From assembly GCF_025137375.1 (NCBI RefSeq), contig NZ_CP073720.1:4736501-4800500 (forward strand): a stretch of 64,000 nt of DNA, in the 5' to 3' direction. Position 1 is the stretch's first letter. The number at the start of each line of letters is the position of its first letter. Positions 43,198-52,106 of the stretch are shown here, in pieces. The notes beneath the pieces are model-generated. The model did not search any database. It was given only the letters and a program-made list of their open reading frames with translations, and was not told where the DNA came from. The stretch comes from Dactylosporangium fulvum (lineage in GTDB: Bacteria > Actinomycetota > Actinomycetes > Mycobacteriales > Micromonosporaceae). The position numbers and the translations under genes are program-made.

Positions 43198-43590
43198 CCG
43201 GGGCGCATACGATCGGCCCGCGCCTTGGACGAGTGATAGCGGACCGCGACAGACGCGGCCGAAGCCGCTCGCCTCAGCCCGCTCGCGCCGACGCTCGCCA
43301 CCCTGGCCGCCCATAGCGCCTGTCGTCGGCTCGCGGCCGTGCCGCGGGATCCTCTGGGCCCAGCGGACGTGGTCCGGCGCAACAGCGCGGTGGCCAGGTG
43401 TGGCCCCCCGGTCGGCCGCCAACGGCCCCGCTCTTCACGTCTGTCCCTGGCCGGCGCCGCAGACCAGGGTGGGACGGCCCGGCGCAAGTTCGTTGTCGTG
43501 ACCTCTTCCCATGAGCGATGACACATGGTTTCCTTTCATGAAACCTGTGTGTCATGACCATGAACCCGCGCCGACGACGGTGAGGTACCA
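43198..43590. other. Intergenic stretch between signalling block and catabolic cluster
   Basis: Apart from the dyad at 43518-43555, about 390 GC-rich bases show no gene, ribosome site or terminator that I can support. Confidence 0.45.
43518..43555. promoter_or_regulatory. Operator-like dyad upstream of the XRE-cupin regulator
   Basis: A 38-base interrupted palindrome has perfect 8-bp outer arms (ATGACACA / TGTGTCAT) and inner GGTTTC / GAAACC arms offset by one base. It lies 35 bases before the regulator start. The sequence is AT-richer than its surroundings and is a probable autoregulatory operator. Confidence 0.65.
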
Positions 43591-44199
43591 GTGTCGAACA
43601 AACGTCCGACTGTGAACGCTGACGGCCCCGACGAAGCGGTCGCGATGTTGGGCGCCCGCCTCCGGGAGGTCCGGCTGCGGCGGCGCGAAACACTCGACTC
43701 GCTGGCGGGCCGCAGCGGCCTGACCAAGAGCTTCCTGTCCAAACTCGAGCGCGGACACGCGTCGGTCTCGATGGGGGCACTGCTGCGCATCTGCGCCGCG
43801 CTCGACGTCCAGTTGGCCGAGATCATGAACGGCCCGGAGGGACGCCTGGTCCGCGCCGGTGCCCTCACACAGGTGGCACTCGGTGGCGAAGGCCTGACCG
43901 AGTATCAGCTCACGCCGGCCGACGAGCACCGGCTCCAGGTCCTGCTCAGCGAGATCAAGCCCGGCGGCGGCTCCGGCCAGGAGTACTACACCTTTCCGGT
44001 CGAAGTGGAGTTCGTCCACGTCATCAGGGGTCAGCTGACGGTCTCCCTGGAGGACGAGGTCTACGAGCTCGCGGCCGGCGACTCATTGACGTTCGTCAGC
44101 GTGCCGCATGCCTTCCACAATCCCGGCCCCGACCCGGCGACCGTGATGTGGGTGGTAACCCCGGCGCTTCCCACCAACCAACCTAGGAAATCCTCATGA
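43591..44199 (+). CDS. XRE-family regulator with C-terminal cupin (PuuR-like)
   Basis: A 202-residue protein starting at GTG 43591. The helix-turn-helix (RREVRLRRRETLDSLAGRSG, then LTKSFLSKLERG) lies at about 28-62. The C-terminal cupin (QEYYTFPVEVEFVHVIRGQL; LAAGDSLTFVSVPHAFHNPG) spans about 125-195. PuuR and related regulators of putrescine and amino-acid catabolism have this layout; the cupin binds a small effector. It overlaps the next gene by 4 bp and probably controls the cluster through the dyad upstream. Confidence 0.9.
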   Translation: MSNKRPTVNADGPDEAVAMLGARLREVRLRRRETLDSLAGRSGLTKSFLSKLERGHASVSMGALLRICAALDVQLAEIMNGPEGRLVRAGALTQVALGGEGLTEYQLTPADEHRLQVLLSEIKPGGGSGQEYYTFPVEVEFVHVIRGQLTVSLEDEVYELAAGDSLTFVSVPHAFHNPGPDPATVMWVVTPALPTNQPRKSS

Positions 44200-45248
44200 C
44201 CGTAACCGCGCAACGACGCCTGGGCTTTGCCGTCGGCTACGACCCGTCGGCGTCGGTGGCAGCCATGGCCACGCTGATGCAGCAGGCCGAACAACAAGGC
44301 TTCGACATGGGTTTCTTCTCCGAGACCTTCTACACCAACCGGGACTCCGTCTCCGCGATCGCGTCGTTCGCCGGAGCGACCGGCCGGATGGCGCTCGGCA
44401 CCACGCAGGTGGTGCGGCTGCGCAGCCCGCTGGTGATGGCGCAGACCGCCGCCACCCTGGACGAGCTCACCGGCGGACGGTTTGTCCTCGTGGTCGGTGC
44501 CTGCACGGACAAGCACGCCGCTCGCAACGGCCTGCCCCCGCAGAAGCCGTCGGTGGTGCTCCGCGAATACGTGGAGTGTGTCAGGCAGTTGCTCACGGGC
44601 AAGCCGGTCACCTTCCACGGCCAGTTCGTCAACCTGGACGGCGTCGGCCTGAACTGGACCCCGTCGCGGAGCGACATCCCGATCTGGATCGCCGGCGCCA
44701 GCCCGCTGGGGCTGCGCATCTCGGGCGAGATCGGGGACGGTGTCCTGCTCGACGCCGGGACCTCACCGGAGTACAGCGCCAACGCGCTGGCCATCGTCCG
44801 CGAGGCACGGGCCGCCGCCGGCCGGAGCATGGACGGGTTCACCGTCGCGCAGCTCATCAACACCTCGATCGAGGAGACGAAGGCCGCGGCGCTGGACGCT
44901 GTGCGCTGGGAGATCGCGTCCAAGTTCAAGTATCCGTCCACGGCACGCGGGAAGGTCCTCGTCGGCGAGCCGAACATCAGCGCCGACGCGCCGGCCGAGC
45001 TCTCCGCCATCTTCCATGAGCAGGGGTACGACGCGTTGCTGGCGGCGATTCCGGACTCCTATGTGGACGCGCTGACGGCGTCGGGTCCCGTCCCGGAGGT
45101 CAGGCGGCGGCTGGAGTGCTACCGCGCCGCCGGTGTGGACGTGCCGCTGGTACGGGCCGCCTCCACCGCACAGGTGGACAGGCTGCTGGCCGCGGCCGGC
45201 GACCTGACCACGGACACGCACGGCTCGGAGGTCCCGGATGTCCAGTGA
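44196..45248 (+). CDS. LLM-class flavin/F420-dependent oxidoreductase
   Basis: A 350-residue TIM-barrel protein, ATG overlapping the regulator stop. FDMGFFSETFYTNRDSVSAIASFAG, then LGTTQVVRLRSPLVMAQTAATLDELTGGR are typical of the methylenetetrahydromethanopterin-reductase-like subgroup, which mostly uses F420 in actinobacteria. PIWIAGASPLGLRISGEIGDGVLL is the conserved cofactor strand. A canonical F420:NADPH reductase (56638) lies at the other end of the cluster. It probably reduces or oxidises the primary substrate; which one is unknown. Confidence 0.87.
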   Translation: MTVTAQRRLGFAVGYDPSASVAAMATLMQQAEQQGFDMGFFSETFYTNRDSVSAIASFAGATGRMALGTTQVVRLRSPLVMAQTAATLDELTGGRFVLVVGACTDKHAARNGLPPQKPSVVLREYVECVRQLLTGKPVTFHGQFVNLDGVGLNWTPSRSDIPIWIAGASPLGLRISGEIGDGVLLDAGTSPEYSANALAIVREARAAAGRSMDGFTVAQLINTSIEETKAAALDAVRWEIASKFKYPSTARGKVLVGEPNISADAPAELSAIFHEQGYDALLAAIPDSYVDALTASGPVPEVRRRLECYRAAGVDVPLVRAASTAQVDRLLAAAGDLTTDTHGSEVPDVQ

Positions 45249-46662
45249 CGGGAAGCTGTGGGGCGGCCGTTTCGCCGACGGCCCCGCGCCGGAGCTCACC
45301 GCCTTGTCCCGTTCCGAACCGCGCTATTTCGACCTGCTGCCGTACGACGTCGCGGGATCCCAGGCGCACGTCGAAGGTCTCCGCCGGCTCGGGCTCCTCA
45401 CCGACGACGAGGCCGGGCGGATCGTCGCGGAACTCGACGCCATCGTCGCCGACCACCGCGCCGGCACACTCGCGCCGACGCCGGCGGACGAGGACGTCCA
45501 CGGATTCGTCGAACGCGTTCTGGCGCAACGGCTGGGTGCGGTGGCGGGCAAGGTCCGGGCCGGACGCTCCCGAAACGACCAGGCGGCCAACAATTTGCGG
45601 CTCTACCTCCGTGACCAGGTGCGGGTGGTGCACGATCAGCTGCTGGACGTCGCGGAGGCGCTGGTCGGCCAGGCGCGCAGGCACCTGCACACCCTGGCCC
45701 CGGGCTTCACCCACCTGCAGCCGGCCCAGCCCGTCGTCTTCGGGCACCTGCTGGCCGCCCATGCCCAGAGCCTGAGCCGGGACGCCGGCCGGATCCGGGA
45801 CTGGGACGCGCGAACGGCGTTCTCCCCGCTGGGTGCCGCCGCGCTCGCCGGTTCCCCGATCGTCCCGCACCCGGAGCACGCGGCACGACAGCTCGGCTAC
45901 TCCGGTGTGTGCCCCAACTCCATCGACGCCGTGTCCGCCCGCGACCACGTGGCCGAGTTCCTGTTCGTGGCGTCGATGACCGGTGTCCACCTGTCCAGGC
46001 TGGCGGACGAGATCTGCATGTGGGTCTCCGACCAGTTCCGGTGGGCGCGCCTGCACGACTCGTACTCGACCGGCAGCTCCATCATGCCGCAGAAGAAGAA
46101 TCCGGACATCGCCGAACTCACCCGGGGCAAGGCCGGCCGGCTGATGGGCAACCTCACCGGCCTGCTGGGCGCGCTGAAGGGCCTTCCGCTGGCGTACAAC
46201 AGGGACCTCGCGGAGGACAAGCGCGCCGCGATGGACAGCGTGGACACCCTGTTGTTGACGCTGCCGGCGATGGCCGGGCTGATCCGTACCCTCGAGTTCG
46301 ACGCCGACCGGATGCGCCGCGACGCGTCGGCCCGGTTCACGCTCGCGACCGAGGTCGCGGACTGGCTGGCGCTGCGTGGTGTCCCGTTCAGCGAAGCGCA
46401 CGAGATCACGGGCCGGCTGGTGCGGCTGTGCGAGGAACGGGGGTGTGACCTCCCGGACCTGGATCCGGCCGCGCTCCGAAGCGTCGACTCCCGGCTCGTG
46501 CCGGAGGTGCTCGCCATCCTCGACATCGGGTCGGCCGTGGCGAGGCGCACCGCGCCGGGCGCGACCGCACCGGAGCGGGTCGCCGAGCAGCTCGATGCGC
46601 TCGCCGAGGAGACGTCCGACGCCCGCGGGTGGGCGGCGCGGTACGCCGGTCCGCGGACATGA
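45238..46662 (+). CDS. argH: Argininosuccinate lyase family protein (ArgH-like)
   Basis: A 474-residue protein; ATG at 45238 lies 11 bases inside the previous gene. LWGGRFADGPAP opens the protein, VHGFVE and RNDQAANN follow, and the signature GSSIMPQKKNPDIAEL is complete. It belongs to the fumarase/aspartase superfamily, which eliminates an amine or guanidine from a dicarboxylate. Biosynthetic ArgH normally sits with argG; here it sits with transport, ureohydrolase and aminotransferase genes, so it may be a catabolic paralogue acting on a related substrate. The symbol reflects family membership only. Confidence 0.85.
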   Translation: MSSDGKLWGGRFADGPAPELTALSRSEPRYFDLLPYDVAGSQAHVEGLRRLGLLTDDEAGRIVAELDAIVADHRAGTLAPTPADEDVHGFVERVLAQRLGAVAGKVRAGRSRNDQAANNLRLYLRDQVRVVHDQLLDVAEALVGQARRHLHTLAPGFTHLQPAQPVVFGHLLAAHAQSLSRDAGRIRDWDARTAFSPLGAAALAGSPIVPHPEHAARQLGYSGVCPNSIDAVSARDHVAEFLFVASMTGVHLSRLADEICMWVSDQFRWARLHDSYSTGSSIMPQKKNPDIAELTRGKAGRLMGNLTGLLGALKGLPLAYNRDLAEDKRAAMDSVDTLLLTLPAMAGLIRTLEFDADRMRRDASARFTLATEVADWLALRGVPFSEAHEITGRLVRLCEERGCDLPDLDPAALRSVDSRLVPEVLAILDIGSAVARRTAPGATAPERVAEQLDALAEETSDARGWAARYAGPRT

Positions 46663-47525
46663 CCGCGGACACGTGGCCGGGCGGCGCCACCTCGTGTGTC
46701 GCCCTCGCCTTCGACCTCGACGGCCCGACCGGCGTGGGGATGATCGACGGGAGCATCTGGCGGTCGCCGCGACACTTCAGCCTGGGCGGGTACGACGCGT
46801 ACCGTGCGCTGCCCCGCGTGCTCGATCTGTTGGAGCGCTTCGGGATCCCGGCCACCTTCTTCGTCCCGGCGGCGGTGGTCGAGCTGTGGCCGGACGCCTG
46901 CCGCGGCATCGTCGACCGGGGGCACGAGGTGGCCCACCACGGCTACCAGCACGAGTGCTACTGGGACCTGACACCGGACGAGCAGCACGAGGTGCTGACC
47001 CGCTCGCAGGCGGTGTTCCGCAAGCACCTCGGCGCGGCGGCCGTGGGATTCCGGACCCCGTCGGGTGACTGGCACCCGCAGACGCCGCGACTGCTGCTGG
47101 AGCACGGCATCTTCTACTCCAGCTCGATGCGGGACGACGAGCGCCCGTACCGGCACACCATCGACGGCGAGGTCACGGAGCTGATCGAGATCCCGGCGCG
47201 GGTCGACCTCGACGACTACGCCTACTTCGCCTACCACCGCGACCCCGACTTCCCGCGTGGCCAGGACCGCATCGCCAGTTACCGGCTGACGCTCGACAAC
47301 TGGCGGCGCGAGTTCGACGGACACCACCGCGCCGGAGCCTGCCTGACGACCATCTGGCATCCGAAGGTGTCCGCCACTCCGGGGCGTGCGATCGTCCTGG
47401 AGCGACTGCTGGAGCACATGACGGCGTGCGGCGACGTCTGGTTCGCGCGCTGCCGTGAGGTGGCCGAATGGTGGCGGGCCCGGCCCGAAACCGGGCGGCC
47501 ACCGGTCACCGGGGGCGTGGCATGA
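46659..47525 (+). CDS. CE4-fold hydrolase (polysaccharide-deacetylase / cyclic-imidase-like), intact metal site
   Basis: A 288-residue protein; ATG overlaps the lyase stop. LAFDLDG supplies the metal-binding Asp, HEVAHHGYQHE the two His ligands, and FRTPSGDW the catalytic-site R-x-P-x-G. There is no signal peptide, unlike secreted deacetylases, so it should work in the cytoplasm. The best cytoplasmic relatives are PuuE-type allantoinases and cyclic imide hydrolases, which open ureide or imide rings. A ring-opening role fits this cluster; the substrate is inferred, not proven. Confidence 0.8.
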   Translation: MTADTWPGGATSCVALAFDLDGPTGVGMIDGSIWRSPRHFSLGGYDAYRALPRVLDLLERFGIPATFFVPAAVVELWPDACRGIVDRGHEVAHHGYQHECYWDLTPDEQHEVLTRSQAVFRKHLGAAAVGFRTPSGDWHPQTPRLLLEHGIFYSSSMRDDERPYRHTIDGEVTELIEIPARVDLDDYAYFAYHRDPDFPRGQDRIASYRLTLDNWRREFDGHHRAGACLTTIWHPKVSATPGRAIVLERLLEHMTACGDVWFARCREVAEWWRARPETGRPPVTGGVA

Positions 47526-48484
47526 ACGCCGAACGCGCGGCCACCGCGCCCGTGGTCCACGAGGACGGCCGGCCGCGGTGGCCCGCGGGCATGGCGTGCG
47601 CGGCACTGGTCACGGTGAACTTCGACGCCGAGACGCCGCTGCTGGCGCAGGACCCGGCGATGGCCGACCGGCAGAAGACCCTCTCCGTCATGCGGTACGG
47701 CGCGACCCGCGGGTCCCGGCGCCTCCTGGACGTGCTCGACGGTGCGGGCATCCCGGCCGCCTGGTTCGTGCCGGCAGCGGCGGCCGCCGGTCATCCTTCG
47801 GTCGTCCGGGACGTGGCACGATCGGGCCACTCGGTCGGGCTGCGCGGCGACGCCTTCGAGCGGCTCGACCGGTTGGACGCCGAGTCCAGGGTCGGGATGC
47901 TCAACCGTGCCGCCGAGTCGTTGGCGGCGATCACCGGCACGCCCGTACGCGGTTTCCGCCTGCCGACGGGCGAGTGGCCACTGCCGCTCGCCGCCGAGCT
48001 GGTGGACGCCGGCATCAGCTGGTCGTCCTCGTGGTTCGGTGACGACACACCGTTCGTGCTGCCCGCCGGCGAGGGCCGGTCGCTGGTCGAGCTGCCGATC
48101 AGCCATGCGCTCGACGACCGGGCGGCGTTCTTCTGGAACGTCAACCCGCCGTTCCCCGCCGGGCAGTCGAGGATCGCGCCCTACGGCGAGGTGCTGGACA
48201 ACTGGCTCCTGGAGTTCGAGGGCTGCCGCCGTGAAGGACTCCTGTTCGTCCTGCAACTGCATCCCGAGATCTGCGGCACCCCCGGGCGTATCCAACTCGT
48301 CGAGGACGTGCTGTCCGCGCTGGCCGGCTCCGGGGACGTGTGGCTCCCCAGCGCCGACCGGATGGCCGCCTGGTGGGCCGACCATCACCCGCTCAACCCG
48401 GCCGGGCATCCGGCAGACGTCTTCTTCAGCAACGTCGTCACCACCCCCACAACTGAGAAGTACGGACCCCCGAAAGAGGCATGA
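47522..48484 (+). CDS. CE4-fold protein, divergent copy with degraded metal site
   Basis: A 320-residue protein; ATG overlaps the previous gene. The opening VTVNFDAETPLL keeps one acidic position, and GFRLPTGEW keeps the R-x-P-x-G block. Where the sister gene has HHGYQHE, this one reads LRGDAFERL, so both metal His are missing. It is also expanded after the first strand (QDPAMADRQKTLSVMRYG). It may be a non-catalytic partner of the upstream enzyme or use another mechanism. Confidence 0.78.
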   Translation: MNAERAATAPVVHEDGRPRWPAGMACAALVTVNFDAETPLLAQDPAMADRQKTLSVMRYGATRGSRRLLDVLDGAGIPAAWFVPAAAAAGHPSVVRDVARSGHSVGLRGDAFERLDRLDAESRVGMLNRAAESLAAITGTPVRGFRLPTGEWPLPLAAELVDAGISWSSSWFGDDTPFVLPAGEGRSLVELPISHALDDRAAFFWNVNPPFPAGQSRIAPYGEVLDNWLLEFEGCRREGLLFVLQLHPEICGTPGRIQLVEDVLSALAGSGDVWLPSADRMAAWWADHHPLNPAGHPADVFFSNVVTTPTTEKYGPPKEA

Positions 48485-48485
48485 C

Positions 48486-49403
48486 ATGTCGTTACGTCAC
48501 CACGTGCGCCGGTCCCGGCCGCTCGCCTACCTCGCCCTGCTCGTCACGGCCGCCCTGACGGTCTCGGCCTGCGGCGACGACTCCGCCGGCACCTCCGGTA
48601 CCGCCGGCACCCCGAGCGCCGCGCCCACCCAGACCATCCAGGTGACCCTGCCCGACGACATCCGCTCCAAGGGCGTGTTGCGCGTCGGTACGAGCTTCAA
48701 CTTCCCCCCGATGAACTTCAAGAACGACAAGAACGAGTACGACGGCATCGAGCCGGCGCTGATGGACGCCCTCGGCCAGAAGCTCGGCCTGAAGATCGAA
48801 CGCGTGGAGTCGAACTTCGCCGGCCTGCTGCCGGGCCTGAAAGCGGACCGGTTCGACATCATCACCTCCGGCATGAACGACACCGCCGAACGCCAGAAGG
48901 AGGTCGACTTCGTCGACTACCTGGAAAGCGGCTCGTCGGTGCTGGTGAAGAAGGGCAACCCGCGCGGCATCGACGGACCGGGCGACCTGTGCGGCACGAC
49001 CGTCGGCGAGACGGTCGGCAGCGTCTACATCGAACAGCTCGAAGGCTTCTCCGCCACGTGCAAGGCCGAGGGCAAGCAACCCATCCAGGTCCAGACGTTG
49101 CCCACCGGGTCCGAGGTCGCCCAGGCGATCACGACCGGCCGGGTCGACGCGACCTTCGCCAACCACGTCGCCAACCTCTACTTCGCCAAGCAGACCGGCG
49201 GGCAGCTGGCGGTGACGGGGGAGCGGCTGAGCGCGGTTCCGATGGGCATCGCCGTGTCCAAGGGCGACACCGTGCTGGTCGAGGCGATCCGGGCCGGCCT
49301 GACCGCCATGATCGAGGACGGCACGTACGAGCGCATCCTCAAGGAGTGGGGAGTCGCGGACGCCGCCCTGAAGACGATCACCGTGAACGGGAAGGCAGCC
49401 TGA
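48486..49403 (+). CDS. Polar amino-acid-type ABC transporter substrate-binding lipoprotein
   Basis: A 305-residue protein; ATG at 48486. Lipobox LTVSAC gives Cys29. The mature part is an SBP_bac_3 fold: VLRVGTSFNFPPMNF near 75, then GLKADRFDIITSGMNDTAERQKEVDFVDY and the typical C-terminal DGTYERILKEWG. Such proteins bind amino acids, opines or guanidino compounds. It feeds the permease and ATPase that follow directly. Confidence 0.93.
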   Translation: MSLRHHVRRSRPLAYLALLVTAALTVSACGDDSAGTSGTAGTPSAAPTQTIQVTLPDDIRSKGVLRVGTSFNFPPMNFKNDKNEYDGIEPALMDALGQKLGLKIERVESNFAGLLPGLKADRFDIITSGMNDTAERQKEVDFVDYLESGSSVLVKKGNPRGIDGPGDLCGTTVGETVGSVYIEQLEGFSATCKAEGKQPIQVQTLPTGSEVAQAITTGRVDATFANHVANLYFAKQTGGQLAVTGERLSAVPMGIAVSKGDTVLVEAIRAGLTAMIEDGTYERILKEWGVADAALKTITVNGKAA

Positions 49404-49405
49404 CC

Positions 49406-50275
49406 GTGGTGCTGAAGACCCTTCGGTACCGCCGCGCCAGACCTGCCGGACTGGACGAGGTCGTGGTGCCCCAGCGGCACCCGTCGCGGTGGATCCTGGC
49501 CGCCGTCCTCCTGCTGTTCGTCGTGATGATCGGTGAGGGCCTGGTGACCAACCCGGCCATGCGCTGGGACGTGGTCTGGGAGTACCTGTTCTCGGAGCCG
49601 GTGCTCGAAGGCCTGCTGATGACGTTGCGGATCACCGTCGTCGCCATGGTGATCGGCGTCGTCCTCGGTGCCCTGCTCGCCATCATGCGACTGTCGGCCA
49701 ATCCGGTGCTCGTCGCGGTGAGTGTCGGCTACTCGGCGCTCTTCCGCAGCATCCCCGTCCTGGTCCAGCTGCTGTTCTGGTTCTTCCTGTCGGCGATCCT
49801 GCCGAACATCGGCGTGGGCATCCCGTTCGGCCCGGTCTTCGCCGAGGCGGAGACCAACTCGCTGATCACCCGCTTCGGGGCGGCCCTGCTCGGCCTCGGG
49901 CTGGCGGAGGCGGCGTACATGTCGGAGATCATCCGCGCCGGCATCGTCAGCGTCCCTCGTGGACAGTCCGAGGCGGCCGCGGCTCTGGGCATGTCCCGCG
50001 GCAAGGCGCTGCGCCGGATCATCCTGCCCCAGGCGATGCGGTTCATCGTCCCGCCGACCGGCAACCAGGCGATCTCGATGCTGAAGATGACCTCACTGGT
50101 CATCGCGATCTCGCTGCCCGACCTGCTGACCTCGGTGCAGATCATCTATGCCCGGAACTTCCTGCAGATCCCGCTGCTCACCGTGGCGTGCATCTGGTAC
50201 CTGCTGATGACGGGCGTGCTCAGCCTCGGGCAGTTCTACCTCGAACGGCGCTTCGGCAAGGGAGCCACAACATGA
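49406..50275 (+). CDS. Amino-acid-type ABC transporter permease (HisM/GlnP family)
   Basis: A 289-residue protein starting at GTG 49406 (49409 also possible). It has five to six membrane helices. TLRITVVAMVIGVVLGALLA and the EAA-like loop AALGMSRGKALRRIILPQAMR near residue 195 are diagnostic. It probably forms a homodimer, since only one permease gene is present. Confidence 0.92.
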   Translation: MVLKTLRYRRARPAGLDEVVVPQRHPSRWILAAVLLLFVVMIGEGLVTNPAMRWDVVWEYLFSEPVLEGLLMTLRITVVAMVIGVVLGALLAIMRLSANPVLVAVSVGYSALFRSIPVLVQLLFWFFLSAILPNIGVGIPFGPVFAEAETNSLITRFGAALLGLGLAEAAYMSEIIRAGIVSVPRGQSEAAAALGMSRGKALRRIILPQAMRFIVPPTGNQAISMLKMTSLVIAISLPDLLTSVQIIYARNFLQIPLLTVACIWYLLMTGVLSLGQFYLERRFGKGATT

Positions 50276-51042
50276 CAGGAGAACCGCTGGTCCGCGCCCA
50301 AGGGGTCACCAAGAACTTCGGCTCGGTGCAGGCGCTGCGCGGGGTCGACCTGGAGGTCTTCCGCGGCGAGGTGGTGTGCCTGATCGGGCCGTCAGGCTCG
50401 GGCAAGAGCACGCTCCTGCGCTGCGTGAACCACCTGGAGAAGGTCGACTCCGGACGGTTGACCGTGGACGGCGAGCTGGTCGGCTACCGCCGGGCGAGAG
50501 GCAAGCTCTACGAGCTTCGTGAGAAGGAGATCTGCCGCCGGCGCGCCGACATCGGCATGGTCTTCCAGAACTTCAACCTGTTTCCCCATCTCACCGTCCT
50601 CGAGAACCTGATCGAGGCGCCGCTGCGGGTCCGCCGGGAACCCAAAGCACAGGTGGTCGACCGTGCCCGGGCCCTACTCGGACGGGTGGGCCTGGCCGAC
50701 AAGGCGGACGCCCACCCGGCACAGCTCTCCGGCGGGCAGCAGCAGCGGGTCGCGATCGCGCGGGCACTGGCCATGCGGCCCACGCTGATGCTCTTCGACG
50801 AGCCGACCTCGGCCCTGGACCCCGAACTCGTCGGTGAGGTGCTGGACGTGATGCACGGGCTGGCCGAGGAGGGCATGACCATGCTCGTGGTCACCCACGA
50901 GATGGGCTTCGCCCGGGAGTCCGCCGACCGGGTCGTGTTCATGGCGGACGGTGCCGTGGTCGAGTCCGGCCCGCCGGGTGAGCTGTTCGGCTCGCCGAAG
51001 CATCCCCGCACACGTGCGTTCCTGTCCAAGGTACTGGCGTGA
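50272..51042 (+). CDS. Amino-acid-type ABC transporter ATP-binding protein (GlnQ-like)
   Basis: A 256-residue protein; ATG overlaps the permease stop. Walker A GPSGSGKST near residue 39, LSGGQQQRV, Walker B LMLFDEPTSALDPELVGE and the H-loop VVTHEMGFARE are all present in the order of GlnQ-type ATPases. It completes the importer encoded from 48486. Confidence 0.95.
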   Translation: MTGEPLVRAQGVTKNFGSVQALRGVDLEVFRGEVVCLIGPSGSGKSTLLRCVNHLEKVDSGRLTVDGELVGYRRARGKLYELREKEICRRRADIGMVFQNFNLFPHLTVLENLIEAPLRVRREPKAQVVDRARALLGRVGLADKADAHPAQLSGGQQQRVAIARALAMRPTLMLFDEPTSALDPELVGEVLDVMHGLAEEGMTMLVVTHEMGFARESADRVVFMADGAVVESGPPGELFGSPKHPRTRAFLSKVLA

Positions 51043-51079
51043 GCCGGTGCCCTTCCGATCCTCGGTCCACTGAAAGGCG

Positions 51080-52096
51080 TTGACTTCGTTGCCCCACATC
51101 TCGAAGGCCGGCCCGGCCGGCACCACCGAAGGCGATCCCGCCGTGCCCACCGGCCCGGTGGACGCAAGTCGGGTGCCCAGGTTCGCCGGGCCGGCCACCT
51201 TCGCCCGCCTTCCCCGGCTGGACCAGGTCACCCGCTACGACGTCGCCGTGGTCGGGGTGCCGTTCGACACCGGCGTGTCGTACCGGCCCGGCGCCCGGTT
51301 CGGCCCGGCACACGTCCGGGAGAGCTCCCGGCTGCTCCGGCCGTACAATCCGGTGCTCGACGTCGAACCGTTCGCGGCCATGCAGGTGGTCGACGCCGGA
51401 GACATCGCGTGCAGCCCGTTCGTGATCGAGGAGGCGATCACGGACATCGAACGCGGCGCCGACGCGTTGCTCGGCACGGACAGCCGGCTGCTGACCATCG
51501 GCGGTGACCACACCATCGCGCTGCCGCTGCTGCGGTCGGTGGCCCGCCGGTACGGACCGGTCGCGGTGGTGCACTTCGACGCCCACCTGGACACCTGGGA
51601 CACCTACTTCGGCGCGGCGTACACGCACGGCACCCCGTTCCGCCGTGCCTCCGAGGAAGGCCTGATCGACCGGGAAGCCAGTGTGCACGTCGGCGTCCGG
51701 GGGCCGCTGTACGGACCGGACGACCTCACCGACGACCGGCGCCTCGGGTTCACCGCGGTGACCTGCCCGGACATCGCCGCCGACGGAGTGGCCGGTGCGA
51801 TCGAGCGGATCCACGCGCGGATCGGCGACCGGCCGGTCTACGTCTCGGTGGACATCGACGTGCTGGATCCGGCGCACGCGCCGGGCACCGGCACGCCCGA
51901 GCCCGGCGGACTGACCAGTCGTGAACTGCTCGCCGTCCTGCGGTCGCTGCGGGACCTCAACATCGTCTCGGCGGACGTCGTCGAGGTGGCACCGGCGTAC
52001 GACCATGCCCAGCTGACCGGGTTCGCCGGTGCCCACGTCGCGTACGAACTGCTGTCCGCGATGGCCTCAGGCGGGCCGGCGCGGGGCCGCGGCTGA
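51080..52096 (+). CDS. Agmatinase/guanidinobutyrase-family ureohydrolase
   Basis: A 338-residue protein with TTG start at 51080 (a second TTG at 51089 is also possible). GGDHTI, HFDAHLDTWD and SVDIDVLDPAHAPGTGTPEPGG provide the six ligands for the two-manganese centre of ureohydrolases. The length and long N-terminus fit agmatinase, guanidinobutyrase or guanidinase rather than arginase. These enzymes split a guanidino group into urea and an amine. With a GABA aminotransferase downstream, 4-guanidinobutyrate to GABA is a good guess; agmatine or guanidine are alternatives. Confidence 0.85.
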   Translation: MTSLPHISKAGPAGTTEGDPAVPTGPVDASRVPRFAGPATFARLPRLDQVTRYDVAVVGVPFDTGVSYRPGARFGPAHVRESSRLLRPYNPVLDVEPFAAMQVVDAGDIACSPFVIEEAITDIERGADALLGTDSRLLTIGGDHTIALPLLRSVARRYGPVAVVHFDAHLDTWDTYFGAAYTHGTPFRRASEEGLIDREASVHVGVRGPLYGPDDLTDDRRLGFTAVTCPDIAADGVAGAIERIHARIGDRPVYVSVDIDVLDPAHAPGTGTPEPGGLTSRELLAVLRSLRDLNIVSADVVEVAPAYDHAQLTGFAGAHVAYELLSAMASGGPARGRG

Positions 52097-52104
52097 GCCC
52101 GCGG
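52087..52104. terminator. GC hairpin between convergent genes
   Basis: CCGCGG-CTGAGC-CCGCGG gives a 6-bp stem spanning the ureohydrolase stop, 3 bases before the end of the convergent dehydrogenase gene. It may act in both directions. Confidence 0.35.
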
Positions 52105-52106
52105 TC

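Noticed and set aside
43274..43510. Open frames in the gap before the XRE-cupin gene
   Set aside because: Arg- and Pro-rich low-complexity translations on both strands, no start signals and no motifs.
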